Positions 60,198-64,000 of a stretch of 64,000 bases of DNA are shown here, one piece after another. Source of the DNA: Styela clava (lineage: Eukaryota > Chordata > Ascidiacea > Stolidobranchia > Styelidae); NCBI RefSeq assembly GCF_964204865.1, contig NC_135251.1, forward strand, positions 29,488,943 to 29,552,942, read 5' to 3'. The translations under genes and the position numbers were made by a program. The notes under the pieces were generated by a model. The model was not told the DNA's origin and searched no databases. It saw only the letters and a program-made list of their open reading frames with translations. Each line of letters starts with the position of its first letter. The first letter of the stretch is position 1.

Positions 60198-63134
60198 ATG
60201 TCCAACAATTTTAACATTGTCTGCAACAATATTGAAGTTTCGAAATTGAATTCTATTCGTATGTCTTCTGATCTTATTATTTTTCATACTAATATTCGCT
60301 CTCTCCATAAAAACCTTGACCAACTAACTTTCTTATTATCCTGTTTCCCATTACCGCCACACATAATAGCTATAAGTGAAACCAAACTAGTTGATAATTA
60401 TTCTTCAAATATTAACATAGATGGGTATACTTTCATCCATGCACCATCTCTTACTAAAGCAGGAGGCGTAGGTGCGTATATTAGAAATGATGTTACCTAT
60501 ACTGTAACCATAGAAAATAGCATTCGGTACTCTAATTGTGAAAATTTATGGTTTGAAATTTCTTTAGAAAATTTTATAGATAACCTGGTAATCGGTATTA
60601 TTTACAAACACCCACGCAATGACATCTACGACTTTACGAACTTACTCGAACAATCCCTGTCTAAATTGGCTAATAAAAAATTCCTCATTGTTGGTGATTT
60701 TAATATTAATTTATTTTCAGCAACTAACAGCACCCAAGTTGCAAATTACATTAATATGCTTGTGTCACACAATGCTATTTCATTAATATCCGAAGCCACA
60801 AGAGTCACCCACACCTCAGCCACTCTTATTGACCACATATACACCAATTTGACACATCTAGAAATTGACTCCTTTGTCGTGCATTCCGATATAACTGACC
60901 ATTTCCCCATACTTTGTTGTTTAAGAGGCATTAGACCCACAAAAACGAATGAGTGTGTATTGTCAAGAGATATGTCACTGTTCTCAATTGATGCCTTTCG
61001 ATCTGAGGTACATAACATTATGAATAATCGATTTTCCTCAATTAATATAACTGCTGAGAACTTTGACAACACATTTGACGAATTCATACAGTCATTCGTT
61101 AGTACCATCGACCGGCATGCCCCACTTCGACCTCTATCGCGTCGTCAAAAAAGGCTGAGGCTAAAGCCATGGCTAACCAAAGGGTTAATCACTTGTATGA
61201 AACACAGAAATAAGTTGTTTAAAACCCATTTTTTACGTGGAACCCCCTTGCAACGCTCATACTTCAAAAAGTATCGCAACACACTTACTTCCGTATTAGA
61301 CAAAGCGAAGCAAATTCACTACCAAAATCTTATTTCCCAGACCAAGGGTAACCCCAGGTCTACGTGGCAAATCATTAATCAAATCACAACCACAAAAAAT
61401 AATTCCAAGCATTCGATAGCTGAAGTATGTCTTGAAAATGGCAGTACAGTTAAAGACGGTTGCTTAATCGCAACCGAATTTAATAAGTACTTCTCAACTG
61501 CTGGATCTAGCTTGGCAGCCAAGTTTTCTAATGACATGTGTGAATTTAAGCCATTTCTTCGTAATCGTGTTAGTAAATCAGCTTTTATGACTTTGGTCAC
61601 AGAATCCGAAATGATAGTGGAAATTCTAAACTTGAAGGAGAGAAAGGCAGTTGGGCCGGATAACATTCCTCCCCGCTTCCTGAAATTCGTTGCTGACCCG
61701 CTTGCGCCGCTTCTAGTTAAATTGTTCAACTGCTCGCTCTCGCTTGGAATTTTCCCCTCATCCCTCAAAGTTGCTCGTGTAATTCCTCTCTTTAAATCTG
61801 GCAAAAAAAAACTTGTGTCAAATTACAGGCCAATTTCAATTCTTTCGTCAATTAATAAAATATTTGAACGTTTAATTCATAATAGGCTCAGTAATTTCTT
61901 TACAAAATATGACGTGATAAATAAACATCAATTTGGTTTCCAGAGTAATCACTCTACGTCTCATGCAATTTTAGACACCATCTCTTACATTTATGACAAA
62001 TTAGAAAAAAAAGAATTTGTTAGTGCTATATTTTTAGATCTCAAAAAGGCATTTGATACCGTTAATCACAATATTCTAACCCAAAAGTTATGGCATTATG
62101 GTATCAGAGGTATACCAAATAAACTTCTCTACAGTTACTTGAGTGGCAGAACTCAATTCGTTCAAGTAGGAACCCACTGCTCCCCAGTCTTACCAGTGAC
62201 TCACGGGGTCCCACAGGGTTCGACGTTGGGTCCATTATTATTCCTCGTCTATATAAATGACCTCACCCACTGTTCTTCTTTCTTCGCAAAACTATTCGCT
62301 GACGACACTATACTTCTAGATAGTGACAAATCTCTACCAGCTATACAGTCACGAGTGAACTCTGAAATTGTAAAAGTGGTTAATTGGATGAAGGCTAACA
62401 AATTGACATTAAATATCGATAAATCTAAGTCTATGCTTATTTCACCAAATAAACATAAAGCCAATCATAATTTATTAATCTGTATTGACAACATTACATT
62501 AGAAAAAGTCAATTCTTATAAATATCTGGGCATATATTTAGACAGTCAAATGAAATGGGATATTCATATAACTAACTTGGCTGCTAAGTTATCTAAGTCG
62601 GTGGGAATACTGTACAAACTCAGGCATTTTATACCAATTTCAACTTTACGTATGGTTTACCACTCGTTATTCCAAGCCCATATTCAATACGGTATTTCTG
62701 CATGGGGCTCCGCTGATAAAACTCTTTTACGCAAAATTGAAATAATGCAGAACAGGGCCATTCGTGCTGTCTCTGGCAGTGGACCTTATGCCCAACTTGA
62801 TCCAATCTATTATAAACTTCGTATTATTAAAATGGTGGATATTTATAAATTAGAGATATTGAAATTGATGCACCAACATCACAACAAAAAACTCCCTGTT
62901 ACATTCACTGATTATTTCTTGAAACAAAGCAGCGTGCATTCTTATAGAACACGATCCTCTGCCAGTAGTTCCTATTATGTAACTCATTTTTCAACCAAAC
63001 GTACTCAAAATTCGATAAAATATACAGGCGTTAAATTATGGAATGCTGTATCCGATAACATTCGAATTATGAATTACAATTCATTCAAACAAGCTTTGAA
63101 AAATTTTTACCTGGATTCCTATGTATCCTTCTAG
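60198..63134 (+). CDS. LINE ORF2: endonuclease and reverse transcriptase
   Basis: 978 residues that nick target DNA and reverse-transcribe the element RNA. The APE-type endonuclease (about 25-240) has NIRSL (32-36), SETKL with E61, GDFN (166-169), DHIY (212-215) and SDITDHFPI (230-238). The reverse transcriptase (about 480-740) has the catalytic aspartates in DLKKAFDT (614-621) and FADD (700-703), plus GVPQGSTLGP (670-679). The C-terminal part ends with LWNAVSD and a basic helix. No stop or frameshift and all catalytic residues are present. The single-protein EN-RT layout without RNase H fits CR1/L2-type elements. The minus-strand frames inside it are shadows. Confidence 0.92.
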   Translation: MSNNFNIVCNNIEVSKLNSIRMSSDLIIFHTNIRSLHKNLDQLTFLLSCFPLPPHIIAISETKLVDNYSSNINIDGYTFIHAPSLTKAGGVGAYIRNDVTYTVTIENSIRYSNCENLWFEISLENFIDNLVIGIIYKHPRNDIYDFTNLLEQSLSKLANKKFLIVGDFNINLFSATNSTQVANYINMLVSHNAISLISEATRVTHTSATLIDHIYTNLTHLEIDSFVVHSDITDHFPILCCLRGIRPTKTNECVLSRDMSLFSIDAFRSEVHNIMNNRFSSINITAENFDNTFDEFIQSFVSTIDRHAPLRPLSRRQKRLRLKPWLTKGLITCMKHRNKLFKTHFLRGTPLQRSYFKKYRNTLTSVLDKAKQIHYQNLISQTKGNPRSTWQIINQITTTKNNSKHSIAEVCLENGSTVKDGCLIATEFNKYFSTAGSSLAAKFSNDMCEFKPFLRNRVSKSAFMTLVTESEMIVEILNLKERKAVGPDNIPPRFLKFVADPLAPLLVKLFNCSLSLGIFPSSLKVARVIPLFKSGKKKLVSNYRPISILSSINKIFERLIHNRLSNFFTKYDVINKHQFGFQSNHSTSHAILDTISYIYDKLEKKEFVSAIFLDLKKAFDTVNHNILTQKLWHYGIRGIPNKLLYSYLSGRTQFVQVGTHCSPVLPVTHGVPQGSTLGPLLFLVYINDLTHCSSFFAKLFADDTILLDSDKSLPAIQSRVNSEIVKVVNWMKANKLTLNIDKSKSMLISPNKHKANHNLLICIDNITLEKVNSYKYLGIYLDSQMKWDIHITNLAAKLSKSVGILYKLRHFIPISTLRMVYHSLFQAHIQYGISAWGSADKTLLRKIEIMQNRAIRAVSGSGPYAQLDPIYYKLRIIKMVDIYKLEILKLMHQHHNKKLPVTFTDYFLKQSSVHSYRTRSSASSSYYVTHFSTKRTQNSIKYTGVKLWNAVSDNIRIMNYNSFKQALKNFYLDSYVSF

Positions 63135-63682
63135 TCTGCTTCAATAAGTGGTATAGATCCCTTATAAGTATAGTAGTGTACCGTATACAACCCATGTCCC
63201 CCACCTTTTGTGTGGCTCGATTTTTCTATAACTGGTCATTCGGTCCAGGATCTCTATTTTACCTAAACGATCGTGACTTTTTTCACCTTTTAATGCCATT
63301 GGCATTGTCACCATTTTTCTTTATTGTCCTCACAGAGCACGACCATTATCACTGAGTTCGCATCATTGCCCAAAGTACATGTGGAATGAACTTTTCCCAT
63401 CAAAACTGTTTTTCCTGTCTGAATTGTACTTATATATTTATTTATTTATATATTGCCGTATCAGTACCGATACTTAATCCAACCCGGCTTCCCCTGTTAT
63501 GGTTGCTGGGAATTCCCCTTCAGTTGCTAAGTTTCTGCAGCGTCCTGCCAGTCAACAATTTCATATTGTGAATGCGATCACCCGAGCATGACGCTGCGAG
63601 ACTGACATACTGATTTATCGTAAACGCGTTTTTTCTGACTTTTACTCGACACGATGGATATTTGTTCCCATTTAAACATTTC

Positions 63683-63930
63683 TCTCTCGATTCCCTTCAC
63701 ATTTCTTTTTAAACCATTCTCTTTTGACTTGCTCTCTCGATTCGATTTACGTTTTCTAAATTTCCCCTGAGCTAACTTAATTCTAGATTAATCATTTCTT
63801 CCCCGACTCTCTTGATTCCATTCATACTTTTTATTTAAACTTTTCTCATTTGGCTTACTCTCTCGATTCGATTTACGTTTTCCAAATTTTTGCCCTGATC
63901 ATATATAACTCAACCTTAATCATTTGACGT
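63683..63930 (+). repeat. Tandem duplication of ~125 bp in the LINE 3' region
   Basis: Two diverged copies each contain CTCTCGATTC or CTCTTGATTC, TTTTTATTTAAAC or TTTTTAAACC, TCTCTCGATTCGATTTACGT and a final TAATCATTT. Tandem repeats in the 3' UTR are common in CR1-group elements. Confidence 0.6.
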
Positions 63931-64000
63931 TTTTTTGACGTCATTCAGCTTTAATGGTGTCGCTGACACGATGACTTGATAGTCTTTCGCGGCTCCTCGT

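Larger units (their letters stand above)
59105..64000 (+). mobile_element. Two-ORF LINE of the CR1/L2 group, apparently intact
   Basis: ORF1 (59205-60116) and ORF2 (60198-63134) lie in order and are uninterrupted, separated by 81 nt with further stops. The 5' boundary is not visible; 59105-59204 is probably 5' UTR. The 3' UTR runs at least to the tandem duplication ending near 63930 and perhaps past the window edge. No poly-A tail or target duplication can be seen, so the copy's ends are unproven. Intact frames point to a young copy. Confidence 0.85.

Noticed and set aside
60746..62464. Minus-strand frames of 71-141 codons over the LINE ORF2
   Set aside because: They are antisense shadows of the intact ORF2.

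Overview
The window is eukaryotic, AT-rich animal DNA with GT-AG introns, two long multi-exon genes, tRNA-derived SINEs, many hAT-type transposon copies and an intact non-LTR retrotransposon. The calmodulin carries F99, T143 and S147 (mature numbering), where vertebrates have Y, Q and A, so the source is an invertebrate. The mix of short hAT elements and SINEs would suit a marine invertebrate such as an ascidian, but that is a guess.

Layout. 0-5 kb: the last exon of an unrecognised minus-strand gene (78-265), a minisatellite, two terminal-inverted-repeat (TIR) elements and a foldback MITE. 5-7.3 kb: a 1-acylglycerol-3-phosphate acyltransferase (AGPAT1/2-like) whose coding sequence lies in one exon. 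9.5-15.2 kb: a hAT graveyard with nested insertions, two of which keep perfect 8-bp target duplications. 19.8-20.2 kb: an intronless calmodulin ORF. 21.6-30 kb: two oppositely oriented copies of one hAT element, a 1.3-kb palindromic foldback element with a 6-bp target duplication, a mariner relic and a retrotransposon ORF1 relic. 31.2-43.2 kb: a complete 14-exon anoctamin-10 gene (655 residues predicted). 45.8-49.7 kb: a ~3.9-kb element with long inverted repeats that encloses a broken, unidentified coding sequence. 50.9-56.7 kb (minus): a cytosolic carboxypeptidase gene, AGBL4/CCP6-like, 11 exons traced and only the short first exon unproven. 58.7-64 kb: a mariner relic and then an apparently intact two-ORF CR1/L2-type LINE.

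The host genes are not an operon and share no pathway: AGPAT makes phosphatidic acid in the ER, calmodulin is the general Ca2+ sensor, ANO10 is a TMEM16 membrane protein and CCP6 trims polyglutamate from tubulin and other proteins. ANO10 (plus) and AGBL4 (minus) are convergent. Exon models were built by hand from splice-site phase and remembered family sequence. The ANO10 model closes in frame over all 14 exons, and the AGBL4 model over all 11 traced exons, which is strong internal support.
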